Below, in pieces: positions 55,767 to 63,305 of a DNA stretch of 64,000 bases; the first letter of the stretch is position 1; the number at the start of each line of letters is the position of its first letter. This DNA comes from Pigmentiphaga sp. NML030171 (GTDB lineage: Bacteria > Pseudomonadota > Gammaproteobacteria > Burkholderiales > Burkholderiaceae_B). Below the pieces are notes generated by a model. The model was not told the DNA's origin, did no database searches, and worked only from the letters and a program-made list of their open reading frames with translations. The stretch lies in the NCBI RefSeq assembly GCF_002188635.1, contig NZ_NINX01000032.1, positions 124,001-188,000 of the forward strand. The letters are read 5' to 3'. The translations under genes were made by a program, and so were the position numbers.

Positions 55767-56012
55767 GTCCTTGGTCGGTGGGGCGGGGCGGCCCGCTCGG
55801 GGGGCGCATTCGGAGCCGCCGGTGAGGGTGGGCTTGGCGGGGAAGCAAGGGCGCAGCTGTTTGAGGGCGGCAGTAGGCACAGTCCGGGGGACTGTGCCCG
55901 CCCGAGTTCTGCGCCCGCCCCGCCAAGCCTGCCCTCGCCGGGCAGTCCCGCGCAGCGGGACCGGCTTCGCTGCGCCCCCCGAGCGGGCCGCCCCGCCCCA
56001 CCGACCAAGGAC
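55767..56012. repeat. Long inverted repeat II (42-bp perfect arms, nested hairpins)
   Basis: Left arm 55767-55808 begins GTCCTTGGTCGGTGGGGCGG; right arm 55971-56012 is its exact reverse complement. Inside are GGCACAGTCC/GGACTGTGCC (55876-55885 and 55889-55898) and an imperfect pair around CTTGGCGGGG. The whole 246 bp could fold as one large imperfect hairpin. No transposase gene is present. The rest of the 55539-56112 gap has no recognised gene. Confidence 0.9.
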
Positions 56013-56112
56013 GGTTCAAGAACTCAATCCTACAGTTGAAGCCCGTCATCATGGATGCCATGAATGTCGATCCCGCCTAGGTCCTGCCCCCCTAAAAGGA
56101 GCCTCGCATTCC

Positions 56113-57084
56113 CTAGTCCACCGTCGCGCCCGACTCCCGCACCACCGCGCCCAGCTTGGCGATCTCGCTGCGAATGAAGCGCCCGAACTCCTCGGGCGTA
56201 TCGCCCACCGGCTGCATGACCTGGGCCAGCAACTTGGCCTTGACCTCCTTGTCCCGCAGGGCAAGGGCGATCTTGCGGGACAGCGTCTCGACGATGGGCT
56301 GCGGCGTTCCCGCCGGCGCGACCAGTCCCAGCCAGCCGACGAACTCATAGCCCGGCAGCGTCTCGGCCACGGTGGGAACATCCGGCATCGATTCGAAGCG
56401 CTTGGCGCTGGTGACGGCCAGGGCCCGCAGCTTGCCCGATTCGACATGCGGCATGACGACGGGAATGCTCTCGAAGTCGACGCCGATCTGGCCGGCCAGC
56501 AAGGCGGCAACGGTGGGCGCGCTGCCGCGATAGGGAACGTGCGTCATGCTGGTGCCCGCCAGGCTGTTGAACAGCTCGCCCGCGATGTGCATCGAGGTGC
56601 CGTTGCCGGCGGAGCCGCGGTTCACCTTGCCCGGATGCTGGCGGACATAGGCCAGGAACTCCGTCATGTTGGCAACGGGAACGGTGGCGGGGTTGATGGC
56701 CAGCACGAGCGGATAGGTGACGGCCAAGGAAATCGGCGTGAAGTCCTTGACCGCGTCGTAGCCCAGCTTGCGATACAGCGTCGGATTGATCCCGTGCGTG
56801 CTGACCGTGCCCATCAGCAGCGTATAGCCGTCGGGCTCCGCCCGCGCCACGGTCTCGGCGGCGATCACGCCGCCGCCCCCGCCACGGTTCTCGACGATGA
56901 AGGGCACGCCCATGCTTTGCGACAGCTTGTCCCCCAGCAGCCGCGCGACCAGGTCGGTGGGGCCGCCGGGCGCGGCGCCGACGACGATGCGCACGGGTTT
57001 GGCGGGATAGCCGTTCTGGGCCGGCGCCGGTCCCGCAAGTGCGGCGGCCGACGTGAACACGATCAAGCGCAGCAAGGCATGCAT
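56113..57084 (-). CDS. Tripartite tricarboxylate transporter substrate-binding protein (Bug family)
   Basis: Periplasmic binding protein, 323 residues, with signal peptide LLRLIVFTSAAALAGPAPAQ and the family motif VRIVVGAAPGGPTDLVARLL, followed by VENRGGGGGVIAAETVARAE. The start at 57084 has GAGGAGA upstream. It is the sixth and last gene of the minus-strand catabolic operon and differs clearly from the Bug gene at the other end, so two related ligands, or one ligand and its product, may be captured. No permease is encoded in the window. Confidence 0.92.
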   Translation of the reverse strand: MHALLRLIVFTSAAALAGPAPAQNGYPAKPVRIVVGAAPGGPTDLVARLLGDKLSQSMGVPFIVENRGGGGGVIAAETVARAEPDGYTLLMGTVSTHGINPTLYRKLGYDAVKDFTPISLAVTYPLVLAINPATVPVANMTEFLAYVRQHPGKVNRGSAGNGTSMHIAGELFNSLAGTSMTHVPYRGSAPTVAALLAGQIGVDFESIPVVMPHVESGKLRALAVTSAKRFESMPDVPTVAETLPGYEFVGWLGLVAPAGTPQPIVETLSRKIALALRDKEVKAKLLAQVMQPVGDTPEEFGRFIRSEIAKLGAVVRESGATVD

Positions 57085-57122
57085 GGGTGTCTCCTCGTTG
57101 TCGGAAGGGCGGCGACCGTAGC

Positions 57123-57425
57123 CTAGGCGGCGGGCGCGACCACGCGGCCGTGGGTGATGTGGCGGTTGAAGATCCAGGCGTCGTAGCGCTTGCGCGTGTC
57201 GTTGAGCGCGGAATGCGCCAGGTGCCAGTCCAGCGCAGCCTGGTCTTTCCATTCCTCGAACAGGAAGACGCGGTCGTCCATCGGCGCCGACGGCGTGATG
57301 ATCTTGAACTGCAGGCAGCCTTCCTCCTTGAGCGAGTTGGCGGCGTGCGTCTGCATGACCGCGAGGAACTCCGCGCGGTGCTCGGGCTTGATGGAAAACT
57401 CGACGATCAACGATATGGCTTGCAT
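57123..57425 (-). CDS. Antibiotic biosynthesis monooxygenase-like (putative quinol monooxygenase)
   Basis: A 100-residue ABM-domain protein: MQAISLIVEFSIKPEHRAEF, HAANSLKEEGCLQFKI, VFLFEEWKDQAALDWHLAHS. These small ferredoxin-fold dimers include YgiN quinol monooxygenase and LsrG-type isomerases. The activity cannot be told from sequence. Its 5' end overlaps the 3' end of the isomerase-like gene by 19 bp, so the two are cotranscribed. Confidence 0.87.
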   Translation of the reverse strand: MQAISLIVEFSIKPEHRAEFLAVMQTHAANSLKEEGCLQFKIITPSAPMDDRVFLFEEWKDQAALDWHLAHSALNDTRKRYDAWIFNRHITHGRVVAPAA

Positions 57426-58258
57426 GGCGTCTTTCCGTTGCATGGGTTTGAAAGAAGGATCCGGCAGCGTTCGATGGCGATGCGCACCACCTCGTCCGGA
57501 TCGCGCTCCCACCAGTCGGTGGAGAAGATCTCGACTTCGTACGGGCCGGCGTAGCCGTTGCGGGCCAGGCAGGCCAGCAGCCCCGCCAGGTCGGCGGCGC
57601 CATCGCCCATCATGGCGCGGTCGTTGACCGGATGGCGGGTGGGCACGCGCCAGTCGCACAACTGCACGGTGGCGATGTGGGGCAGGTGCGGCGGCGCGAG
57701 GCTGTCGTACAGGTCGGGATCCCACCACGTGTGGAACACATCGAGCACGACGCCGCAGCCGGGGCCGGCTTCCCGGCACAGGCGCAGGGCCTGCGCCAAT
57801 GTGTTCACGCAGCCGCGCTCGGCGGCGTGCATGGGGTGGAAAGGCTCGATGCCCAGTTTCACGCCCGCCTGGGCGGCCAACGGCGCGGCTTCGCACAGCA
57901 GGTCCCGCACCTCTTCGCGCGCCCGGGCCAGGCCGGCCACCGCACCGCCTCCGCAGACGAACACGACGGCGCCCGCGCCGATCTCGGCCGCCTCATCGAT
58001 GGCCTGCCGGCAATCGGCCAGCGCGGCGCCCGGCCCACGTTCGCGCAGTTGCGCCAGGTCGCCCGCCTTGCACAGCGACGGCACCCAGGCATCCGCGTCC
58101 CGCAGCAGCCGGCGAGCCCGCGCCACGCCGCATTCGGCCAGCTTGTCGCGCCAGACGCCCACGCCGTGCACGCCGTGGCGCGCGTAGCCGGCAATGGCCT
58201 CTTCCAGCGACCAGGCGGGCGTGGTGATCTGGTTGATGGCCAGCCGTTCCCGCATCAT
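57407..58258 (-). CDS. Sugar phosphate isomerase/epimerase family protein (AP endonuclease 2-like TIM barrel)
   Basis: A 283-residue xylose-isomerase-like TIM barrel. Metal-ligand positions are suggested by the Glu in KLGIEPFHPMHAAE, the Asp/His in VVLDVFHTWWDPDL and QLCDWRVP, and the Glu in YEVEIFSTDWW. Relatives include myo-inosose dehydratase IolE, hydroxypyruvate isomerase and 3-dehydroshikimate dehydratase. It lies between the racemase-like and ABM genes, and overlaps the latter. The substrate is unknown. Confidence 0.88.
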   Translation of the reverse strand: MMRERLAINQITTPAWSLEEAIAGYARHGVHGVGVWRDKLAECGVARARRLLRDADAWVPSLCKAGDLAQLRERGPGAALADCRQAIDEAAEIGAGAVVFVCGGGAVAGLARAREEVRDLLCEAAPLAAQAGVKLGIEPFHPMHAAERGCVNTLAQALRLCREAGPGCGVVLDVFHTWWDPDLYDSLAPPHLPHIATVQLCDWRVPTRHPVNDRAMMGDGAADLAGLLACLARNGYAGPYEVEIFSTDWWERDPDEVVRIAIERCRILLSNPCNGKTPCKPYR

Positions 58259-58286
58259 CCGCGTCTCCCGCCGCTCGGCTGCGCCA

Positions 58287-59081
58287 TCACCGCGACCGCA
58301 GGGCGTCGATGTTGCGCACCTCGGCCACCTTGCGCACGTATTCCTCCGGCGGAGCCTGGTACAGCAGCTTGCGGCTGACGTGCACGCCGGTCATCTCCTT
58401 CATGGCCACGACCATTTCCGTCGCCTTGACCAGCAGCCGGTAGCAGTCCAGCAGCGGCACGCCGTCGACCTCGAAGATGCCGCGCTGGGCCAGCAGCGTC
58501 GACGACGGCCCGGCAGGGATCACCACTTCGGCGCCGCGCTCGATGGACCGGCGCGAGGCGGCCAGGATCTGTTCCACGCAGTCATCGCCGGCGCGCGTGT
58601 CGGTGAACACGGAATCGAAGCCGCGGATGTTCGAGAACTCGATGTACTCGACCGAGGCCAGCCGGTCGCGCAACCCGTAGCCGATGGGAATCTCGCGGTA
58701 ACGGGGGACCATCTTCTCGTTGGGCACGACCAGGCCGAAGCGCTCGCCCATGGTGCAGGCATGAAAGCAGCAGACCTCCATGAACGAGACCACGGGAATG
58801 TCGAGCATCTCGCGCAGCTCCACCAGTGCGGGATCCAGCGAGTTGGCCAGCACGAACGCGTCGTAGCCGCCCTGCTGGCGGATGGCCAGCGCGTTGTCGA
58901 TGATCTCGCGCACGTCGTAGTTCCAGAACAGGCGGAACTGGTCGCCCAGCGCACCCTGCCGGGTGCCGCGCACTTCCACCTTGGTCCCCGGCAGCGCGGC
59001 GCCGTCGCACAGCGCCTGGGTGGCACGCAGGAAATTCGCCATGCCGGTCTCGGACGAGACGAGCTGATACCAGATACGCAT
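58287..59081 (-). CDS. Asp/Glu/hydantoin racemase superfamily protein lacking canonical cysteines
   Basis: A 264-residue protein of the Asp/Glu racemase fold (IWYQLVSSETGMANF, DAFVLANSLDPALVELREML, ERFGLVVPNEKM). Racemases use two Cys; the first position reads ANSLDP (N80-S81) and the second IPAGPSS (189-194), so neither is Cys. A Cys pair C104-C105 lies elsewhere. It may be an isomerase or decarboxylase-like relative, or a non-catalytic binder. AAGGAGG precedes the ATG, which shares a base with the stop of the CapA-like gene. Confidence 0.83.
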   Translation of the reverse strand: MRIWYQLVSSETGMANFLRATQALCDGAALPGTKVEVRGTRQGALGDQFRLFWNYDVREIIDNALAIRQQGGYDAFVLANSLDPALVELREMLDIPVVSFMEVCCFHACTMGERFGLVVPNEKMVPRYREIPIGYGLRDRLASVEYIEFSNIRGFDSVFTDTRAGDDCVEQILAASRRSIERGAEVVIPAGPSSTLLAQRGIFEVDGVPLLDCYRLLVKATEMVVAMKEMTGVHVSRKLLYQAPPEEYVRKVAEVRNIDALRSR

Positions 59082-60430
59082 TACTGCCTCCTTGGTTGGG
59101 CGGACACGGCTGCGCCATGCCCATGCAAAAGATGTTGCGCGGCGTCCAGCCGCAGGTCGGTTCCCAGCTCGCGGCTCAGGTCGCGCACTTTCTCGAGCAG
59201 CTTCAGGCCCTCGCCGTTGCGCGCCAGCCTGGGCAGGCCGTCGGGCCCCTCTCCCTCGGCCCACAGGGTGAGCGGCTGCAGCGTGAACGTGGGCGGACCG
59301 TCCCGGCCGCAGGTCAGGCGCACCAACAGGGCTTCCCAGGCCGAACGCCTGCGGTAGAAGCCGGCGCTGTCGCGTCGGGCACGGTAGACGTCGGCCAATG
59401 ATTCGTCGCGCATCGCGTACGCATCGAAGAAATCCGCGGGCTGCGTGGGGAACAGGTAGGGCTGGAACACGAAGGCGCCGATGCCATGGAAGATGGGCCG
59501 GCCGCGATGCAGCTGCACGCCCCGCACGCCGTGCGCGCCGTGCCCGATGACGGCATCGGCGCCCGCCTCGATGGCGCGCCGGCCCATCTCCACCGCGAAG
59601 CCCGGCGGCATGTCGGGCCGGCTGTCGTACTCGTGCGTGTGCATGCTCAGCAGCACCCAGTCCGCGTCGCGGCGCGCCGCGCGCACCGCCGCCTCGATGT
59701 CGGCAGCGTCGTCGGGCGCGGCCCAGGACTCCACGCCGAAATCCTTGCCGCGCACGAAGCGGGCACCCAGCAGCGACAACGCCGGGCCGCGCTCATCGTC
59801 GTAGGCCCTCGCCAGCGGATGTTCGCGATGCTTGCCCACGGGCAGGTGCTCCCGGATGCGTTCCAGCGCGGCATAGGCCTCGCCATCGACGCGGTAGCGC
59901 GTGCCGAAGCGTAGCGGCGCGACCCCCGGCCGGCCAGGCGTATCGTCTCGCGACCGCCCGGCCCGCGCGTGGTCCAGGTGGCTGGACGAGACGGCCAGCA
60001 CGGCCACGCGGCCACCCCGGGTATCGACCATGGCGGGGCGCAGGGCCAGCTGCAGGTCGGCGCCGGTGCCGGCATGGGGAATGCCCAGGTCGCGAAGCGC
60101 GGCCTCGGTCTGGCGCAGACCGTCGACGCCGTAGTCGCCGGCGTGGTTGTTGGCCGTGGACGCCACGTTGACGCCCAGCCAGGCCACGTCCCCGGCCAGC
60201 GCCGCCGGCGCGCCCGCCCACGCCCCCGGCGCCTGGGCCGCTGCCACCGTCGGATGGCTCAGCAACTGGATCTCGAGGTTGGCGAAGCGCACGTCGCACT
60301 CGCGCAGGGCCTGGACCGCCGCGATGAAACCGGGATCCGTCTCGCCATGCAGCGGCTTGCCCATGTACAGGTCACCCACGGCCCCTATCGTGATCGTCGG
60401 CGCCCTGGATGCCGGCTCGATGGATGGCAT
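59081..60430 (-). CDS. CapA family protein (PGA_cap metallophosphatase-like)
   Basis: A 449-residue protein of the CapA/PgsA family, a calcineurin-like phosphoesterase fold. Motifs are IGAVGDLYMG at the start, VRFANLEIQL, the VNVASTANNHAGDYGVDGLR metal-ligand Asn-His and IGHGAHGVRGVQLHRGRPIF. No signal peptide or membrane anchor is visible, unlike capsule-synthesis CapA, so a cytoplasmic hydrolase within this catabolic operon is likelier. It starts 4 bp after the Bug stop. Confidence 0.9.
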   Translation of the reverse strand: MPSIEPASRAPTITIGAVGDLYMGKPLHGETDPGFIAAVQALRECDVRFANLEIQLLSHPTVAAAQAPGAWAGAPAALAGDVAWLGVNVASTANNHAGDYGVDGLRQTEAALRDLGIPHAGTGADLQLALRPAMVDTRGGRVAVLAVSSSHLDHARAGRSRDDTPGRPGVAPLRFGTRYRVDGEAYAALERIREHLPVGKHREHPLARAYDDERGPALSLLGARFVRGKDFGVESWAAPDDAADIEAAVRAARRDADWVLLSMHTHEYDSRPDMPPGFAVEMGRRAIEAGADAVIGHGAHGVRGVQLHRGRPIFHGIGAFVFQPYLFPTQPADFFDAYAMRDESLADVYRARRDSAGFYRRRSAWEALLVRLTCGRDGPPTFTLQPLTLWAEGEGPDGLPRLARNGEGLKLLEKVRDLSRELGTDLRLDAAQHLLHGHGAAVSAQPRRQ

Positions 60431-60434
60431 GGCG

Positions 60435-61400
60435 TCACTCGGCCTGGATGTTGGCGGTCTTCACGACCTTGGCGACGCGCGTCCGCTCGCGGGCGATGAA
60501 GTCGGCGAACTGCTGGCGCGTCCCCGGCGACGGCGTCGCGCCCAGGTCCACCAGCCGCTGCTTTACCGCCGCCTCGTCGACGACCTCGCGCAGCACCGCG
60601 TTCAACTTGTCCAGCACCGCCGGCGGCGTGGACGCGGGCGCGGCCAGCCCGTACCACACCGATTCCTCGTAGCCGGGCACGCCCGCCTCGGTCGCGGTCG
60701 GCACGTCGGGCAGCAGATCCATGCGGCTGGCGCGCGCGATCGCCAGCGCGCGCAACTTGCCGCCCTTGATGTGCGCCATGGATTCGACCGTGTTCAGCGG
60801 CATGAACGAGATGCGCCCGCCCAGCATGTCGGACAGCGCGGGCGCCGCGCCCTTGTAGGGCACGTGCAGCACCTCGATGCCCGCCGCCTGCTTCAGCGAC
60901 TCGCCGGCCAGATGGGCGGAGCTGCCTATGCCCGGCGATGCGTAGGTCAATTCCCCCGGCTTGGCGCGGGCGCGGGCCAGCAGGTCGCCCAGCGTCTTGA
61001 AGGGCGAGGCCGCCGGCACCGCCACCACCAGCGGTGCGGAGGCGATCATGCCCACCGGCGCGAAGTCGCGCTGGCCGTCGAACGGCAGGTCGGCGAACAG
61101 GCTGTTGTTGGTGGCGATGGAGTTGGCCACCAGCAGCAGCGTGTAGCCGTCGGCCGCCGCGCGCGCCACGGCCTGCATGCCGATGTTGGAACTGCCGCCG
61201 GGCTTGTTCTCGACGATGAAGGGCTGCCCCAGCTTCTCGGCCATGCGCTGCCCCACCAGCCGCGCGACGGCGTCGGTCGCGCCTCCCGGCGCATAGGGCA
61301 CGACGATGGTGACTGGATGCGTCGGCCAGGATCCGGCAGCGGCGTGCGCGGACCCGGCCAGCGCCCAGGCGGCCAGGCCCGCCAGGAAGTGTCGAACCAT
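60435..61400 (-). CDS. Tripartite tricarboxylate transporter substrate-binding protein (Bug family)
   Basis: Periplasmic binding protein, 321 residues. The signal peptide is VRHFLAGLAAWALAGSAHAA; the family motif VTIVVPYAPGGATDAVARLV and ENKPGGSSNIGMQAVARAAA follow. I chose the ATG at 61400, with GGGAGA upstream, over one 15 bp earlier. It is the first gene of the six-gene operon. A palindromic site (61419-61437) resembling one beside the TetR gene lies 18 bp upstream, so TetR control is likely. Confidence 0.93.
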   Translation of the reverse strand: MVRHFLAGLAAWALAGSAHAAAGSWPTHPVTIVVPYAPGGATDAVARLVGQRMAEKLGQPFIVENKPGGSSNIGMQAVARAAADGYTLLLVANSIATNNSLFADLPFDGQRDFAPVGMIASAPLVVAVPAASPFKTLGDLLARARAKPGELTYASPGIGSSAHLAGESLKQAAGIEVLHVPYKGAAPALSDMLGGRISFMPLNTVESMAHIKGGKLRALAIARASRMDLLPDVPTATEAGVPGYEESVWYGLAAPASTPPAVLDKLNAVLREVVDEAAVKQRLVDLGATPSPGTRQQFADFIARERTRVAKVVKTANIQAE

Positions 61401-61418
61401 GCTTGTCTCCCGCATTTA

Positions 61419-61437
61419 TTAAACCAACGTTTGAATT
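61419..61437. promoter_or_regulatory. Putative TetR operator, copy A
   Basis: TTAAACCAACGTTTGAATT, an imperfect palindrome centred on AACGTT, upstream of the Bug-first operon. It matches copy B (62395-62413) at 16 of 19 positions. Confidence 0.65.
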
Positions 61438-61599
61438 ATTAATGGCGATTATAGGCCGCCATCGGCCACTCGCCACCGGGGTTAACCCTGGCATCGATGG
61501 TTCGAGCAGCATGCGCGCGGCAAGGCGAACGCGCTGCGGGACGGCGGGCGCAAGGGAAACGAAGGGAACGGACGCGCGGCGCGGAACCGCGCCGGAAGG

Positions 61600-62316
61600 C
61601 TAGTCGGCCAGCAGGCCGGCCAGGAAGAAGCGCACCATGCGGTCGACCATGTCGTCGGGCCGGTGGTGGACCTGCGGCAGGGGCGCGGACGCGAAGGCAG
61701 CGGGCGGCCGTTCCATGCGCTCCCAGCCGCCCATGGCGTAGATGATGCCGCCCACCATCAGGTTGTAGCGCCAGATCACTTCCTCCAGCGGCAGCTTGGG
61801 CAGGAAGTGCTTGAGGGCCAGGATGAAGCGGCTGCGCACGGGTTCGTAGTAGGTCTGCAGGAACTCGTTCTCGCCGGGCATGGCGAAGGCGCGCGACAGG
61901 AACTGCATGACCACCAGCGCCGAATTGTTGCTGCGGGCGTTGATCGCCGCCGTCAGTTTCATGGGCGGCTCGACGAAGGCCCGCACCACCGCTTCTAGCG
62001 TGGGGGCGCCGCTGGCCAGCGCCGCGTCCAGCAGCGCCAGCCGCTCATCGTTCAGCGGCACGACGCGGCGCCGGAACATTTCCTCGAACAGCTGGGACTT
62101 GCCGCCGAAGTGATAGGTGATGGCGGCCAGGTTCACGCCGGCCGCCTCGCTGATGGCGCGCACCGACAAGGCTTCGAACCCTTCCGCCGCGCAGATGCGC
62201 TCGGCCACGTCGAGGATGGTGGTGCGCGTTTCCTCTCCGGCCGCGTTCTGCGAGCCACGGGGCCGGACTCGCGTGGCGGGCGGGGCTGACACGGCGGAAG
62301 CGGATTTACGGGTCAT
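61600..62316 (-). CDS. TetR/AcrR family transcriptional regulator
   Basis: A 238-residue regulator with a polar N-terminal tail (about 1-28), HTH (about 33-75; ALSVRAISEAAGVNLAAITY, then HFGGKSQLFEEMF) and a C-terminal ligand domain with the DUF1956/CecR-like look (WRYNLMVGGIIYAMGG). It lies between the minus-strand Bug operon and the plus-strand BKACE-nitrilase pair. Near-identical palindromes precede both, so it probably represses both until the substrate appears. Confidence 0.92.
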   Translation of the reverse strand: MTRKSASAVSAPPATRVRPRGSQNAAGEETRTTILDVAERICAAEGFEALSVRAISEAAGVNLAAITYHFGGKSQLFEEMFRRRVVPLNDERLALLDAALASGAPTLEAVVRAFVEPPMKLTAAINARSNNSALVVMQFLSRAFAMPGENEFLQTYYEPVRSRFILALKHFLPKLPLEEVIWRYNLMVGGIIYAMGGWERMERPPAAFASAPLPQVHHRPDDMVDRMVRFFLAGLLAD

Positions 62317-62394
62317 GGATGGAAGGCCGTAACGGGAACGAGTCCCGATTGTACGTCGGAAGCGTTGACCGCCTTATTTTGCCGCGCCTATAAT

Positions 62395-62413
62395 TTAAAC
62401 AAACGTATGTATT
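62395..62413. promoter_or_regulatory. Putative TetR operator, copy B
   Basis: TTAAACAAACGTATGTATT in the divergent gap between tetR and the BKACE gene, 13 bp before the latter's GTG. It corresponds to copy A at 61419-61437 (16 of 19). The spot allows control of both flanking promoters. Confidence 0.65.
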
Positions 62414-62426
62414 TAAGGAGGAGATA

Positions 62427-63305
62427 GTGCCCACCCCCATCCTGACCTGCGCCATCACGGGCGGGGATGACACGGCCGGGCGATTCCCGGCCGTCCCGGT
62501 CACGCCGCGCCAGATCGCGGAGTCGGCCATCGAAGCCTGCCGCGCGGGCGCCGCCATCGCCCACATCCACGTGCGCGACCCGGCCACCGGCAAGCCATCG
62601 CTGGACCCCGCGCTCTACCGGGAAGTGGTGGAGCGCGTGCGCGACAGCGGCTCGCCCGTCATCCTGAACCTGACCACCGGCGCCGGCGCACGCTTCCTGC
62701 CCGACGCCTCCGCGCCGAACGCCGCGGCGGCCGGCTCCAACCTGCGCCCGCCGGCCGAGCGCTGCGCCCACATCCTGGCGCTGCGGCCGGAGATCTGCAC
62801 GCTGGACATGGGATCGCTCAACTTCGGCAAGGGAGCGCTCATCAACGTGCCGGACCACATCGAGGCCATCGCCGCCGTGATCCGCGAGGCCGGCTCCAAG
62901 GCCGAACTGGAGATATTCGACACCGGCCACATCGCGCTGGCGCGGCACCTGATCGATCGCGGCGTGATCGAACCCGACCCGCTATGGCAGCTGGTGCTGG
63001 GCGTACCGTGGGGCGCGCCCGCCAACAGCGAGACCATGATGCACCTGCGCGGCCAGCTGCCGGCGGGCGCGCGCTGGGCGGCCTTCGGCATCGGCCGCCA
63101 GGAGTTCCCGATGCTGGCGCAGGCGGCGCTGCTGGGCGGCCACGTGCGCGTGGGGCTGGAGGACAACCTGTACCTGTCGCAAGGCGTACAGGCGCGCAGC
63201 AACGCGGAGCTGGTCCGGCGCGCGGTGGAGATCCTGCATGCGCTCGACATGGAGCCCGCCGCGCCCGACGAGGCGCGGCGCATGATCGGACTGACGCCAC
63301 GATGA
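62427..63305 (+). CDS. Beta-keto acid cleavage enzyme (BKACE / 3-keto-5-aminohexanoate cleavage family)
   Basis: A 292-residue TIM barrel of the BKACE (DUF849) family, which condenses a beta-keto acid with acetyl-CoA and cleaves it to acetoacetate and a new CoA ester. Zinc ligands are H46 and H48 (AIAHIHVRD), with further ligands expected in LEIFDTGHIALAR and LEDNLYLSQG. NLTTGAGARF and TLDMGSLNFG are typical. It starts at GTG 62427 after AAGGAGGAG. The stop overlaps the nitrilase start. The natural keto acid is unknown. Confidence 0.92.
   Translation: MPTPILTCAITGGDDTAGRFPAVPVTPRQIAESAIEACRAGAAIAHIHVRDPATGKPSLDPALYREVVERVRDSGSPVILNLTTGAGARFLPDASAPNAAAAGSNLRPPAERCAHILALRPEICTLDMGSLNFGKGALINVPDHIEAIAAVIREAGSKAELEIFDTGHIALARHLIDRGVIEPDPLWQLVLGVPWGAPANSETMMHLRGQLPAGARWAAFGIGRQEFPMLAQAALLGGHVRVGLEDNLYLSQGVQARSNAELVRRAVEILHALDMEPAAPDEARRMIGLTPR

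Noticed and set aside
55562..56008. Small genes within the 55.5-56.0 kb palindrome region
   Set aside because: Open frames there are produced by the inverted repeats themselves. One stretch near 55680-55760 looks less biased, but matches no family I know and has no start signal.
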